From Pinus tabuliformis (lineage: Eukaryota > Streptophyta > Pinopsida > Pinales > Pinaceae), in NCBI GenBank assembly GCA_031772625.1, contig CM062814.1, positions 360,441,750-360,505,749 on the forward strand: a stretch of DNA of 64,000 nt, read 5' to 3'. Made by a program: the position numbers and the translations under genes. The notes under the pieces are model-generated. The model was not told the origin of the DNA, made no database searches, and was given only the letters and a program-made list of their open reading frames with translations. Numbering within the stretch: position 1 is the stretch's first letter; each line of letters begins with the position of its first letter. This document shows positions 1-11,168 of the stretch, one piece after another.

Positions 1-2952
1 CCTGAAGTGCTTGAAGATGCATTAGCTTAATTAGCAGCATGTGTATTTAATTTGCGTACATACTCCTTGTGCTTCATCAGACGATCATTACTTCCCAAAG
101 GACTTGGAAAACCTTTTTGATGCAGGACTGTAAATTTTTCTGTGAAAGAATCAATCTCTACCTGCATCTCCTAGCATCTTTTGTCCAAGTTTTTCATTAA
201 AGTTCTCATTGTTAGAACTCTCTTGTTGTCTAGAAAGGTTCTTGTTCTTTCTCTAATATCCAGTTCTTCCAGTTCTTCACTGGTCTTGGTATTCAAAAAA
301 TGTATTAGCCTGTTAGCTTGCTCAGGCATATGTCCCAATAAGGCTCTTGTTTTCTGAATTTCTACTTGGGCCACTCTTATCAAATCAATCTATTCATAAA
401 TGGTTTGAATAGATCTCCACACATCACTAAGGGATTGGGTGATGTTGGACCATAAAATTCCTCTGATTTCTGCCAGAGGCTTATCCAGAGACAGATCCTT
501 CTCTAAGGCTCTTACCTTGTTCTCCAATGCTTTGACTTCCCTTCTTTTCTCTGCCACATTCATCATGGATTTATCATAGCTCTGTTCAACCTTTGCCAAT
601 TTTTCTTTGAACTGCTTCAGCTCTGATACTTGGAGTTTCAACTCCTCCATGGCTTTTATTAATTGCTCTGTAGTCATAGTTGTACTGTTGCCTAGTGTTG
701 TTGTTGTTGCTGAGGTACCTGTGGTGATTTCTGTTGTTGATGTCAGGTTAGTCGGAGGCACTACTATTATAACTATGGGAGGGGTAGTTGTGACTGTTGG
801 AGTTACTTCAACTGGCTGGGAGGTCGACTCTCCTTGGTTTTCTTGTAGTGATTTCTCCAATTCCTGCTTTGTCCCACTAAATCTTTCATTTAGTCTCATG
901 AGCAGGTCCATCATGTCCTCTTCGGATTTCTGCTGCAAAACATCTACAGTCTGTGGGTGCATAGAACAAGGCATTTTGAGTTGTTTTCTGAGGGCCGCAA
1001 TGTCCTCTTCCTTTTTCTTCATTAGTGCTTTTGTGCCTTTGGAATCTTTGGGATCATGTCCCGGTTCAATGATGATGTCCTCCAAGGATTTGATCCTTCT
1101 GTCCTTTACTAGAGAAGAAGCTTTCTCTAAATCCAACTGAGCTGAGGTATTATTTAAGGAATTTTGCAATCTATGAGCCAACATTGCTTTATCAGCTAGT
1201 GTGGAATACACCATCTCTCAAGTCTTTTTGTGCAACTCAATCTGGTCTATTGGATGAATGTCCTTGGCCAAGTCTTTTTAGATTTGTCTTGATATAATCA
1301 GCTGCCGATTGTGGTTGCTGCACCTTGGGCTTGAAATAACTCTTGATCATTTTCTATTCTTTAATTTCATATGCTAACATTAATCTTTGATGTTTTGTAG
1401 GGGACATCTTAAGATATTTGTTATACATTTGCAGCATCAATGGATCATTTCTAGCCTTTATCTCTGTGAATTTTCTTTTGATATCATAGCTTTGCCTACT
1501 TGGTGGCCTAGTGGATGAAACCTCCACACTATGCTGCCTTTCTAGCTCCTGCCTGTGTGAGCTGGTTGATGTGTCTATTACTGGGGAGGTATGTGGGCTA
1601 GTTGCCTTCTCACCTCTTAGACTTTCTATTGTTTCTTCAATGATTTCTTCTTCAAATAGAGGATTCAGTCTTTGAATTTTTGCACCTCGTTGTTCTACAG
1701 GCCCACTGATGGGTGTGGCCTCTTCTCTGTCTCTTTTCTGCCTTTTTCCTCATTTAGAGGAGTCTATAACACTGGTATCTCTGGCACTTTAGTTTGTAGC
1801 AAAAGAATTTGTCCCTGTTGATCAGTCATTGCTTGCTACTCTGTGCCTGCTACTTCTTTGCCCTTTGAAGACCCTGTACCAGGTGCACTGGTTTCCTGTA
1901 CAGGTTGCTGTGAAGTTCCAGCAGAGGATGTACCCACTCTTGTTTGCTGAGGTAGCTTGAAAGATACATGTCCAAAAGAGTCCAGGTTAAGGGTCTTTTC
2001 AAGATCTTTCATAGCTTGTTCCATAACTTCTTGTTGAGTAAGTTCTTTTATTAATGTACCCTTTACCCACTCATCCTGATTAGCAAATTTCTCTATTTCA
2101 GGGATCCTAAAATGTTTATAGGCTGATAACCTATTTTTTACTTTTCTGTCACTTATAAAGCTATTTGGGTCATATGGTACCCACGAGAAGCTTTTCTACA
2201 ATTTAAGTTCTTCCCCCAATATCCTATTAGCATCTTCCCATGCCTCCTTCTTGTTAATGATAAATGGGCCTAACTGGTTTCTTATTCTTAGCTGAGCCTT
2301 TCTCTTTACATTGCAAAAGTGATTTAAATTTGCATTGATAAGTTTCTTGAAATACTCTAGTGCAAACAGTCTCATAGTTACATATTTTGGTAGCTTATAA
2401 CAGCACAACTCACAGCCATATATTCTGATTTCAGTGTGATTCTGGTAGAGGTACCAGTCACCTATTCTATAGTTTTTGGAGAGCTGTAGAATCTTCTTTA
2501 TATCCCCAGAGAGCCTAGGAGGAGGAGCTCCTATCAACAAAGTGGAGGCTGGATGTATAAACTAGTCAATGAATTCACAGTAGGTATAAGGCGATTCCGA
2601 AACATTATGGAAGACTGAGGTCCAAAAGATCATAGACCTCCTCTCTCCTTTGGAATCCAATTTTCTGATAGGAAATGAAAAGTTGTCTGTCTGATAATAT
2701 AGCAGAAGGTGATATATGAATGAAGTGTACTTGAAGACTCCTTCTCTTTCAAGATTTATGAATTGCTCATTGACTTTATTGGCAATGAAAGAGGCATAAT
2801 CATACTTGACAGCAGGGGGTTGTCCTGGAGTAAACGTTGACAACATAAAAAAGATGGTCTCATCAACATATTCACCGATTTTGAATCCCAATATAAAGGA
2901 TATCATGTCAGGAACAAGCCAGCTAGTTTCAGTAAACCAGGCATGTACATAG
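1..2952 (-). pseudogene. LTR-embedded eORF of element B, middle and C-terminal part
   Basis: This continues the frame that starts at 36481 and is cut by element D. The reading frame crosses the D target site without a shift. From 2957 to 2196 lies a globular region rich in Phe, Tyr and Trp, resembling proteins of plant transposons and retrotransposon extra ORFs. A Ser/Thr/Gln-rich linker follows (about 2024-1840), then a strongly heptad-like Lys/Glu/Leu coiled coil (about 1214-390, for example EELKLQVSELK) and another helical stretch to about 171. The frame is broken by stops near 2562, 2195, 1836 and 384 and is scrambled between 1215 and 1835. Full length would be near 1,160 codons. The function is unknown. 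The coiled coil suggests self-association and the N-terminus may be a transposon-derived domain; both are inference. Confidence 0.6.
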
Positions 2953-2957
2953 GGAGG
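2953..2957. repeat. Left target-site duplication of element D (GGAGG)
   Basis: GGAGG directly precedes the D 5' LTR and is repeated at 36000-36004 directly after the D 3' LTR. Five base pairs is the usual length for Ty3/gypsy integration. Confidence 0.9.
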
Positions 2958-3130
2958 TGTTATAGACATTTTTGGGCACCGAAAACATGTCCATAAGCCA
3001 AGGGCTCGTATGTCCCTAAAAGTGTTTCTTCACACCCTAAAAGAACAAGGTCAGCTGATTACATCATCTCCCATAAGTTCTCCACAGAAAACTGCTCAGA
3101 ACTAGTCAAAGCTCGACCATACAGACTGCG

Positions 3131-3250
3131 AGTGAAGAGGGTGAGATGCATCTCACCTTCCCAGTGAAGAGGGTGAGATGCATCTCACCTGCCCAGTGAA
3201 AAGGGTGTGATGCATACTGAAAAGCCCTTCTGTAGGGTGCGATGGGAGAG
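3131..3250 (+). repeat. GTGCGATGCAT-type module with two 18-bp palindromes in the D LTR
   Basis: Two perfect palindromes, GGTGAGATGCATCTCACC, lie at 3140-3157 and 3172-3189, exactly 32 bp apart, within a tandem duplication. They are followed by GGGTGTGATGCATAC and GGGTGCGATGGG. The 3' LTR has a single, less perfect copy (about 35150-35230). Related words occur in the D leader (4350-4450) and in intron 1 of the D antisense gene (32550-32655). The module ends about 200 bp upstream of the TATA-like box, so a cis-regulatory role is plausible but unproven. Confidence 0.7.
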
Positions 3251-3444
3251 AGTGGAAAAATGGCAGAGACAATTTGCAAGGTGGATCGTCATGGAATCTT
3301 CCAGAAACTTCTCCTATGACACTTGCCTCTCTGAATTCGCCTAGGGATGAGTAAGAGATCATCAATCTCCAAGTGGAATCAAGAACTATCAGAGAGAGGA
3401 TACTAATCAAAATCCTAGAAGTTGTCTCACCCCCTGCAATCATC

Positions 3445-3451
3445 TATATAT
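3445..3451 (+). promoter_or_regulatory. TATA-like box of the D LTR
   Basis: TATATAT in the context CATCTATATATGGATCC is conserved in the 3' LTR at 35432-35438. It lies in the middle of the LTR, where the U3/R boundary of a plant LTR is expected. The transcription start is not mapped. Confidence 0.5.
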
Positions 3452-4015
3452 GGATCCCTCATCCCAGAGATCCAGAGGCTGGAATTTTGTATCTGGTAAG
3501 GAAGTGTTGTTGGTTTCTTGGTGGAATATCATAGTGTTTGGTGATCTAAGCTTTTCCTGAGGTAAAAGAAGGGCTTTCATGTTGGAGGATGACGTTGGGC
3601 CAGAACAATTGGTTGTTATCCTCTTTTCTATTCTTGATATTAATAAAGCTATTCAAGTTTTCCTCCACATTCTTGTATGTTTGATGATATATGCATTTGT
3701 GTGGTCAATATATATATAGTCCTATATTGTTTATGATTGTAGATCTCTGTTCTTCGATAGTATTATGCTACTTTGATTCCACACGTGCTCTTTGAAGCTA
3801 GGTAGACGAAGGAGAAGCAGCAAGGATCTATCAGAAGGGAGAGGAACTGAGCAAGGAACCAAGCGCAAGAATGAGGTTGGTGTCCTTCATTCCCCTCTTA
3901 TCTACTTCTCATAAAGGAAAACGAAAGTGGCTTTAGTTTTTTTGTTTCTAAGATAGCTACCATTCTTAGTGGGACTAGTAGCTGTGAGTGGACACTAGGT
4001 TTCCCGATAACAAAA

Positions 4016-4034
4016 TGGCGACCATAGTGGGAGC
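4016..4034 (+). other. Primer binding site of element D
   Basis: TGGCGACCATAGTGGGAGC starts three bases after the LTR end. It matches the first seven bases of the primer sites of C and B (TGGCGAC) but differs in the second half. The same tRNA primer is likely; I have not identified which one. Confidence 0.65.
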
Positions 4035-5749
4035 GAATAGATTGTTTACTTGTCTATATTTTTTTGTTTTATAAACTTACAGATGGAGCCTGAAGTTAAG
4101 CTAGCTAGCCTTCGAACTGCATTTGCTATGCAAATGCAATGTAGATCAATGTTGCTTTAGTCGATCTCTAGGTTTTGTTTATAAACTGAACCATCGATTT
4201 TCAAACCTTCTAATTTCTCTAGTGGTGGCTCTAGTAACCTCATTAGATGAGCCCCTGTGATTTCTATTTACTGTACATCACTTGCTCGGCCTAAATCCCT
4301 GAATGGAGCTGCAAACTATGACCAAGAGCCAAGTGAAGTCTCGTCCTGGTACCATCGCACCCTCTCTTCAAGGAAGTCTGTATGCATCGCACCTCCCATT
4401 TGCAGTAGGTGGGATGCATACTGGATTCCCTATGTTACAAGTGCGATGATCAGAAAAGGATAATTTTTCCTCCAGGTTTTGGTTTTTCTTCACTCTTTTT
4501 AGCTCTATTCAGGAGTTTCTTTGTCTATGATCAGTGTACCACTCTGGAAACCACCTTCCTTTCCATCATTCTACCTCCATTGTGCAAAGAACTGTGAATG
4601 TTTTTATGTATTGTGTGCCATTTTCAGTTCTCTTTTACAAAGAAGTATCATAATCAAACTGTCGTCTTCTGATTTCAAAGTGTCGCAAGTGTCATTTTTA
4701 GTAAAAGGAAAGAATTCTATTGTTCTTGACAATCGATTATATGGTTGCTCTTGTATTTGATTTGAATTAGTAGTTTTTCAAGTGTCAAAAGTTGTTTTCA
4801 GTTCAAAATAGCAAAATGTCGTCATTATCTTCCTTTCATTTTTGAAGAGAAATTTGTTAGTACTGTCGCTTTGAAAAGATAATTCAGATTTGTACTTAGC
4901 ATTGTTCTTGTCATTCACACATTAAGAAAGCTGAAAACAAATACATGCATGTGCATTCGCATTTAGACTACTTGTTGGTTTGATTTAAGACAGTGCATCT
5001 AGTGTGTGCTCTCTGCTCTATGTTGAAAGAATATCATCTCTCTTTCTTAAGTAGCTAGGATTTTCATTTCAAAAAGAAGATTAAACGATTGTTTATCATC
5101 TTAGATTGCATTTTAGGAATTGTATATCTACATCACGCAGTGAACCTGAAAGGAAAATTTCTTAAGAAAGATCAACTGTAAAAAAAATTCAATGAACATA
5201 AAAACGCTTTGGAACCTAACGCACAACATCTAGAAGTCTAGGCTAAAGATGTATTCCGGCGTCGTAAATCCTGGTAACTATCTTTTTCATTTTTGGTTGG
5301 GTGATTCCTCCTCTTTGAGAGGACAAGTTCCAGTACGGACTTGTGATCCCACATACCGTCGAGTATATATGAGAGACCACAATAGGCTATATCCTTTATC
5401 CATAGGAAGCCGTGTCTGCCGCCCTATTGATCGCAATGCACTGATCACAACATTCGTGAAGATTGACTGCCGTACCGTAAAAAGTATTCTGTAGTTTTGT
5501 GATTGGTTTGGTAATCCCTCTATCTAGATTTCCAGAGTAGTCTCTTTCGTTCCTTTTCAGACTCCTTAAAGGAGAAGGTCCATCTGAGCACTTGTCACTT
5601 TAGGCTCATTAAAAATCGAAGGCAACTAGTCATCTTTTGTTTTTTCTCGACTCTTAAAAATTGAGAAAGCAAGTTGTGTCAAAGCATCTAAAATTCATAT
5701 TCGCAAACATTTTCCCCTTTATTTTTAGTTGATCGAGTAATCCACAATC
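4035..5749 (+). other. Untranslated leader of element D
   Basis: About 1.7 kb without a supported gene. Near 4080-4110 a motif around ACAGATGGAGCCTGAA is shared with the leader of element C (about 16727-16740). A GTGCG/ATGCAT module lies at 4350-4450 (TATGCATCGCACCT and AGGTGGGATGCATAC). At about 5550-5680 there is a degenerate array around GGCTCATTAAAAATCGA that recurs in the D 3' region. Small open frames at 4257-4760 and 5249-5494 show no recognisable protein. Confidence 0.7.
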
Positions 5750-6520
5750 ATGGAAGAAATTCAATTGAAACCCCGTCATTCGCGGAGACTTACGAGTCAA
5801 CAATCTTTGTCCCAAGAATCAAAACTATTCCGGACAAACTGAACATATTTAACTAACTCAAAATCCCCTGTTCTGGTTGGGACAAGTGTTTCGACACCCT
5901 TGGAGGCTCTAGTTACTCCAAACATTTCTGGTACCCCTGCCTTCACAGAAGAAGTTCCGCAGCCACTAGAGGATAGTAGAACTAATCCTAGTATACCTGA
6001 ACCGGCTCAATCTATAACTGATTCGGAAGGTGTTGTTCCCCAAACATCAGTCGCCACAGAATCTATATGTTCTTCGGCACCGGAAATATTTTACGGACCT
6101 GATGGTCTACCTCTTCCACCTGGTTTGATTGCTATAGAAGAGATTGCGGAGGATCCACCATCTAGTACTCCATCACAATTTGGAGTTAGGATCACTCTAT
6201 ATCCTTCTTCATCAAAAATTAGTCTACCGTTATCGGAAGTTCCTACAGAATCGCTAGGAAACATTTTGGATAGACTAGATATGTCTGATAAATCGTCGAC
6301 ATCTAGGGCTGTGTCATCTGACGCAGCAGCGGCAGAACATCTTGCTGCCACTCCGAAAATGTTTGCTGGCGTACCATCTATCGCAACTAGCTCCCAATCG
6401 CTGGATGGAATCTGTCTAGAGGCTGTTTTGACAGTATTTTCTATTCCCATTTGTTTGTCCGGAACAATATCTAGAATCTCTTATGTTGAGTCTCAACAAA
6501 TTGATCCTTCGCAGTGTTAA
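5750..6520 (+). pseudogene. gag: Element D gag, N-terminal variable region
   Basis: The frame begins at ATG 5750 (MEEIQLKPRHSRRL), which matches the start of the E protein (MAELPRQTRRLRG) in position and basic character. It has a stop at about 5840 and otherwise stays open to 6520. The region is acidic and Ser/Pro-rich and contains LPPGLIAIEEIA, the counterpart of LPSGLISIEELA in element E. Only two or three short islands are conserved between D and E. This part probably precedes the capsid fold; its function is unknown. Confidence 0.7.
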
Positions 6521-8388
6521 TTTGGGTAGTTTGGTCTTCAAAGGCAAATAATTCCATTAAGCACCAGACTACAGTCGTATGGGGGGAAATATGCCCTTTC
6601 ATTGTCTCCTCCAGGAGGTCAAACATACGAGGATTCACAACAGAATTCAAGTTATGCTGGAATTACATCTAGTGGTTGGATACCAATACTGCATCAACAA
6701 CCAAGAGTTGTATACTTAATGCAACAAAGCATGCCTATGTCAAATATCCCCACTACACCAGCTATTGTGACGGTGTCGCAAGTACAAGCATTACCTATTG
6801 TATGCCAACCTCAAGTCTCACAGGTCACAATCCGACAGCCCCTTGTCCCTGCGACGCCACCGCAATCATCGATTAGTGTCTCCTTAACTAGAGTGACCCA
6901 GGCTCAAACGGGTACCATTACCCCTCATATCAGTCAAACAACCAGTATTGGACAACAACACATGGTCTCACAACCTTTGCTGGCGCAATATCAATAACCA
7001 CAATTCCAACAAGTTTAGCAAGGATCTGAGCACCAAGTCTTTTCAAGTAATGGGCAGTCGTATATTCAAAACGGACAACATCAGCCATTTCATAATGGTT
7101 ATGTCCATCAACCCTATCAAAGTTATCAGCATAAAATTCATTATGCTGGTATGAAAAGACCCACTTCTCAGGAAATCCCATCTTATCCTGGGTATGCTTT
7201 GCCAAACGTGAATCAACAGTTGCCCTTTGTGGCAACTTTAGAGTTACTAGATCTAAACCGGCTAACAAATGATCCAACCGCTTACGCCCCTTGGTGGCCA
7301 ACAATTCCTCATAAACTTCCATCAGATATTCCTAAATTTAATGGAAATCTGGGTGAAGATTCGTCGAATCATGTGATGACCTTTCATCTATGGTGTTCAT
7401 CTAACACTCTAAACGATGATTCAATCAGGTTTTGCCTTTTTCAGCGAACGTTAACTGGTCTGGCAGAAAAATGGTACATCGAATTTCCTAGAGCTTCGTT
7501 TGATAACTTCAGTACCCTAGCCACAGCCTTTCTAACCTATTTTTAGTTACCCATAAGGTACAAAACGGGAATAGAGCTTCTTACCAATTTCAAGCAAATG
7601 ATGACCACTCACATATCCAATCATATTCATGAGTGGCGACGTCGTCGTAGAATGGTAAAAACATATGTTCTTGATCAGTTATTGGTTGAATGGTTTATTA
7701 AGTCGTTGTTACCTTCTATTACGAAAGATGTGGCAAAGGGAGGAGTCGTCATTGAAGAGCAAGTAATTGCTCGTGTGCAATATTTAGACTTGATCTATAC
7801 TTAGTCTAAAACACTCTACGATAAAATCCCTGATGCTCCTAGACCGGAATTTTCTGTTCCTCCCTCTCCTAAATAAAACAAAGACTCTCATGCTAGGGAT
7901 GGCATGATAGGAATGACTAGCATGAAAACTGTAAGGGCTAAGTCGAAGAAGGCCCGTACGGTTTCCGGTCAAAATGCAAATGAAGAACTTCTTGCCTCGG
8001 AAGTAAATGTCGTATCAACTAAAAAAGGTAAAGAAATAAAGCAACCAGGAGGAAAGAAGAAAAAGAAAGGGAAGAAGAAAAAACAAGAAGATCCATCCCC
8101 TGAAAAATCTTTTGCAAACCCTTCTAGAGATAGGAAACCAAATATTCCATGTCTTATATGTGATGAGGATCATTTGACAAGAGAGTGTCCGTATAAAGCT
8201 GAGCTTAGAAAATTCTTCAAGAATTTGAAAACCTCGGCAGTATTGACTGATCTGTTTCCAAATCCAAGAACAAATCAGGTTGCTAGTGACAATGCTTCCC
8301 TGTCCCAAGTGCTAATGTTGTCGGTTTCGAAGCAGCAAAAAAATGCTTTGATATCGACAAGGAATAAATATTACAGGAATCCATAGCT
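6521..8388 (+). pseudogene. gag: Element D gag: Q-rich linker, capsid-like core and zinc knuckle
   Basis: This is the same frame as 5750, with point stops near 6520, 6996, 7020, 7546, 7802 and 8386 but no frameshift. A Gln/Pro/Thr-rich segment (about 6600-7150) precedes the capsid core, with LPSDIPKFNGNLGEDSSNH near 7315 and a WY-containing helix near 7472. The nucleocapsid part is very Lys-rich (about 8030-8090) and carries CLICDEDHLTREC at 8150-8188, a Cys-Cys-His-Cys knuckle with the slightly short spacing CX2CX3HX4C that E shares. Gag would package the RNA. The Phe-TAG-Leu-Pro stop at 7544-7546 falls at the same site as a stop in E. Confidence 0.82.
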
Positions 8389-9088
8389 ATCAGACAACGA
8401 GGCTAATGATCAACCCAGTAGTTCAACAACAACTTCAACCGAAGTTGTGCCACCCATCATTCCTGAACTAACGATAAAGCCGCCAAAGGGAGTAGTACAT
8501 AAATTGACATTTAATCCTTGTGCCAGAGCAGCACAACATTATAATATAGTGGAAGATCTGGCCCAATCACCATCTGCTATGTCGACACTTGAGGTACTGC
8601 AAAATTTCCCCTCTCAAAAGCAGGATTTATTATCAGCAATAGGTGGGATTGACCGAACGGATTCCAATCTTGTGTCCTTTAATCACAAAGGATATGACCC
8701 TCAGTTACTAGCTCAACTAGCTTTCCTTATTCAAGTGAAAGCCCTCAACAAAACTGTTCATCGAACAATTATTAATGAGGGGGCGTCTACATGTATCATG
8801 CCAATGAGTTGCTAGAAAACTTTAGGATCTCCACCGTTTTCACAATCTTTGACAACATTAAAAGCATTTGATAGATGAACATACACCCCATATGGGATTT
8901 TAAGTAACTTGCAAGTCGAACTGGGGGGCAAAACAGTAGAAAGAGATGTTGAAGTAATTGACGGAAACCTCGATTACAACATCCTATTGGGAAGGCCCTG
9001 GATATATGCTATGGAAGCCGTTGTGTCGACCTACTTCAAGAAGATTGCATTTCCCTTTCAAGGAGGAATCACAATCGTTGACCAATAG
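8389..9088 (+). pseudogene. pro: Element D aspartic protease
   Basis: In frame with gag. The conserved stretch YNIVEDLAQSPSAMSTLEVL (about 8540-8600) precedes the protease. The active-site loop is TIINEGASTCIMP (about 8765-8805), where E has VIDEGASTCIMS; the catalytic Asp of E is Asn here, so the D enzyme is probably dead. The flap and tail end with NILLGRPW near 8980-9002, matching NLLLGRSW in E. Stops occur at 8813 (TGG to TAG by comparison with E), near 8877 and near 9088. Confidence 0.8.
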
Positions 9089-9540
9089 ACATTTCTCCCC
9101 AACAATTCACAAGTTACAGGAAGCATTCTGATGATCCACGGAAGCCCTCATTCGCCTCAAAATATCGGAGTAGGCCTACTAAAAGACCCTATATTAATGG
9201 GGACTTTTGCCCTACCACCTCCAATCAATCTGGTGGAAGTGGCAATGGTAGGAACCTGCAATATGATATATTATATTTAAAAGATCTCTGAAAACGATAT
9301 TAACATGGATCATCTGCAGGTATTTCCTCCAAGCCAAATGGAAATCTTGTAGCAATCAATGTTTTTGGCATGGGAGGCAAACCCAAATCAACGCTCATGA
9401 AGCGTTTGTATAGATAGGTCTAAAGAATATTGTACACCTTTAGATCCTTGGTTGCAAGTACATTATACAGACGAAGGAATTGTTCAGTCAATGATGATTG
9501 ACGGGGCACCATGGGAAGATTACCACCATCATTCCTCCGC
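9089..9540 (+). pseudogene. Element D pol linker, cut off at the D/F junction
   Basis: Still in the gag frame. It aligns with the E segment between protease and RT: GVGLLKDP here corresponds to GVGLVKDA in E (about 9170), and MMIDGAPWEDYHHHSS (9491-9538) to the E stretch ending DLPWEDLHHRSS. Immediately after this, D homology stops, and the next recognisable protein is in another frame and belongs to family F. Stops are present at about 9280, 9350 and 9415. Confidence 0.7.
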
Positions 9541-9559
9541 AAACAAATTTCTTGCACTT

Positions 9560-10000
9560 GCAAGAGGAGGAAGAAGGTTTGTGGACCATGGATTTTGATG
9601 GAGTAGTAGAAAATGATGGCGCTAGAATTGGAATTTGGGTACGCAGTCCTTTCTCCGCCACAAACAAAGTGCCTAGTAGTGTGAGGGTTTGCTCTTACAA
9701 GTTGGCTTTTGAGTGTTCAAACAATGAAGTTGAATATGAAGCTCTGATTGCTGGCCTGAAGATTCTAAGAAAGCTGAATGCTAAGAAGATTTCGGTATAT
9801 GGCGACTCCAAATTGGTAATAAAGTAGGACAGAAGCGAGTATCAAGCGAAGCATCCTAGGATGCGGGCCTACCGTAATGTAGTTCTAGACATTCTAAAAT
9901 TATTTTTAGAATACACCTTGACATGTGTGCCTCATATACAAAATAGTATTGCTGACGCTCTTGCCAAGGCAACAAGTAGTTTGAAGATCCCCATGAATTC
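9560..10000 (+). pseudogene. Element F archaeal-type RNase H (aRNH), upstream of RT
   Basis: Four acidic active-site positions are visible: Asp in TMDFDG (about 9590), Glu in NEVEYEALIAG (about 9735), Asp in VYGDSKLVIK (about 9800) and Asp in SIADALA (about 9955). The frame has one stop at 9825 (TAG where Gln is expected). The enzyme would degrade RNA in RNA/DNA hybrids during reverse transcription. It sits before RT, as in B and C, whereas D and E carry theirs after integrase. Confidence 0.82.
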
Positions 10001-11168
10001 CAACAATAAATTTGAAATCCGTGTCAAGAATCGTCCAACCATTCCAGACAATCAGAGATATTGGCAGGTGTTTCAGGATGATGAGGAGATTAATGATTTT
10101 CTGCAAAACAAAGGCAAGTTCAAAGAAACCTCAATTGATGTAGAAAATGACGATGGTAAAGGGAATGGAACATATGAAGCACAGATCAATGAAATGGACG
10201 TGTTACAGCTGAAGAATAACGTTATTCCTAAAGGCTTGATACCTTTAGAAGAACTTTTTGATCAAGATGATGTAGCTCGCAAGCCAACATTGCAGCCAGC
10301 AGAGAAGGGTGTAGAAGAGGTCAACATCGGAACAGTTGCCAATCCTAAGTTGGTAAAATTGTCCAAAGCATTGCCGCCAAATATCAAGGACAAATACATC
10401 AGTTTGCTGGCTTCATTTGCAGATGTGTTTACTTGGGACAATTCTAGTTTAAATACCTATGATACCAACATAATTCAACACATGATACCCATCAAGCCCA
10501 ATCAAAAACCATTCAGACAAAATTTGAGAAGGATAAATCCAAAGTTGTTGCCATCTATTAAAAAGGAGATAAACAGGTTGTACAAATTAGGGATCATTGT
10601 GCCCATCATATTTTCAGATTGGATATCTAACTTGGTGCCCGTACGAAAGAAGATAGGTAAGATCCGCTTATGCATTGATTTAAGAAATCTCAATAAAGTT
10701 TCATTGAAGGACAACTATCCACTGCCCAAAATGGACCACATACTTCAGCGAGTAGTGGGGGCATCTCGTATGTCACTACTTGATGGCTATTCCGGATATA
10801 ACCAAATCTCTACCCATAAAGATGACTGGGACAAAACAGCATTCACAACTCCGTGGGGAACCTTTCATTACGCCAAAATGCCTTACAGTTTAAAGAATGT
10901 AGGTGCCACAGTTCAGCGTGCAATGGACTTGGCTTTTGCGAATGAGAAGGATGTGTTTTTGGTCGTGTACCTGGATGATTTGATGGTTTTTTCCAAATCT
11001 GATCAAGAGCACATGCATCATCTAAAAACTGTCTTTCAAAAGTGCAGAAAATATGGTTTATCGCTGAATCCGAAGAAAAGCTTATTTGCCATGGAGGAAA
11101 GCAAATTACTCAGGCATATTATTTCAAAGGATGGCATTCGTATTGACCCAGCACGTGTGCAAGCAATT
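10001..11168 (+). pseudogene. Element F reverse transcriptase
   Basis: A linker with WQVFQDDEEINDF leads into the RT core. Visible motifs are LVPVRKKIGKIRLCIDLRNL (about 10630-10690), LKDNYPLPKMDHILQRVVG (about 10705-10760), SLLDGYSGYNQ (about 10770) and the catalytic VVYLDDLMVFSKSD (about 10960-11000), with both Asp residues intact. LNPKKSLFAM follows. The frame is open for 436 codons to a TAG at 11169. It is close to the RTs of B and C and distant from that of E. Confidence 0.88.

Larger units (their letters stand above)
1..2957 (-). mobile_element. Element B, 3' LTR, distal segment (split by element D)
   Basis: This is the left-hand LTR of the outermost minus-strand element. Bases 1-1212 align almost without gaps to 47852-49076 in the other LTR; position 1 matches position 47852. 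About 1.4 kb of LTR, present in the other copy at 46452-47851, should lie left of the window. The segment ends where element D is inserted, and the same LTR resumes at 36005. Calling it LTR rather than internal sequence rests on both copies lying outside the B internal region, each joined to it by an LTR-type boundary (38489 and 46452). Confidence 0.8.
2958..4012 (+). repeat. Element D 5' LTR (1,055 bp)
   Basis: It begins TGTTATAGAC and ends CCGATAACA, and it aligns throughout with 34975-35999. The 3' copy is about 30 bp shorter, mainly because this copy carries a 32-bp tandem duplication near 3131-3190. The 5' terminal TG is TT in the 3' copy. By eye the copies differ at several percent of positions, so D is older than C. 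Confidence 0.92.

Noticed and set aside
607-1140. Plus-strand open frame of 177 codons
   Set aside because: It is the reverse strand of the coiled-coil region of the B eORF; the hydrophobic Val/Ser-rich translation mirrors the Gln/Thr-rich coiled coil. The matching frame at 48457-49113 is the same artefact.
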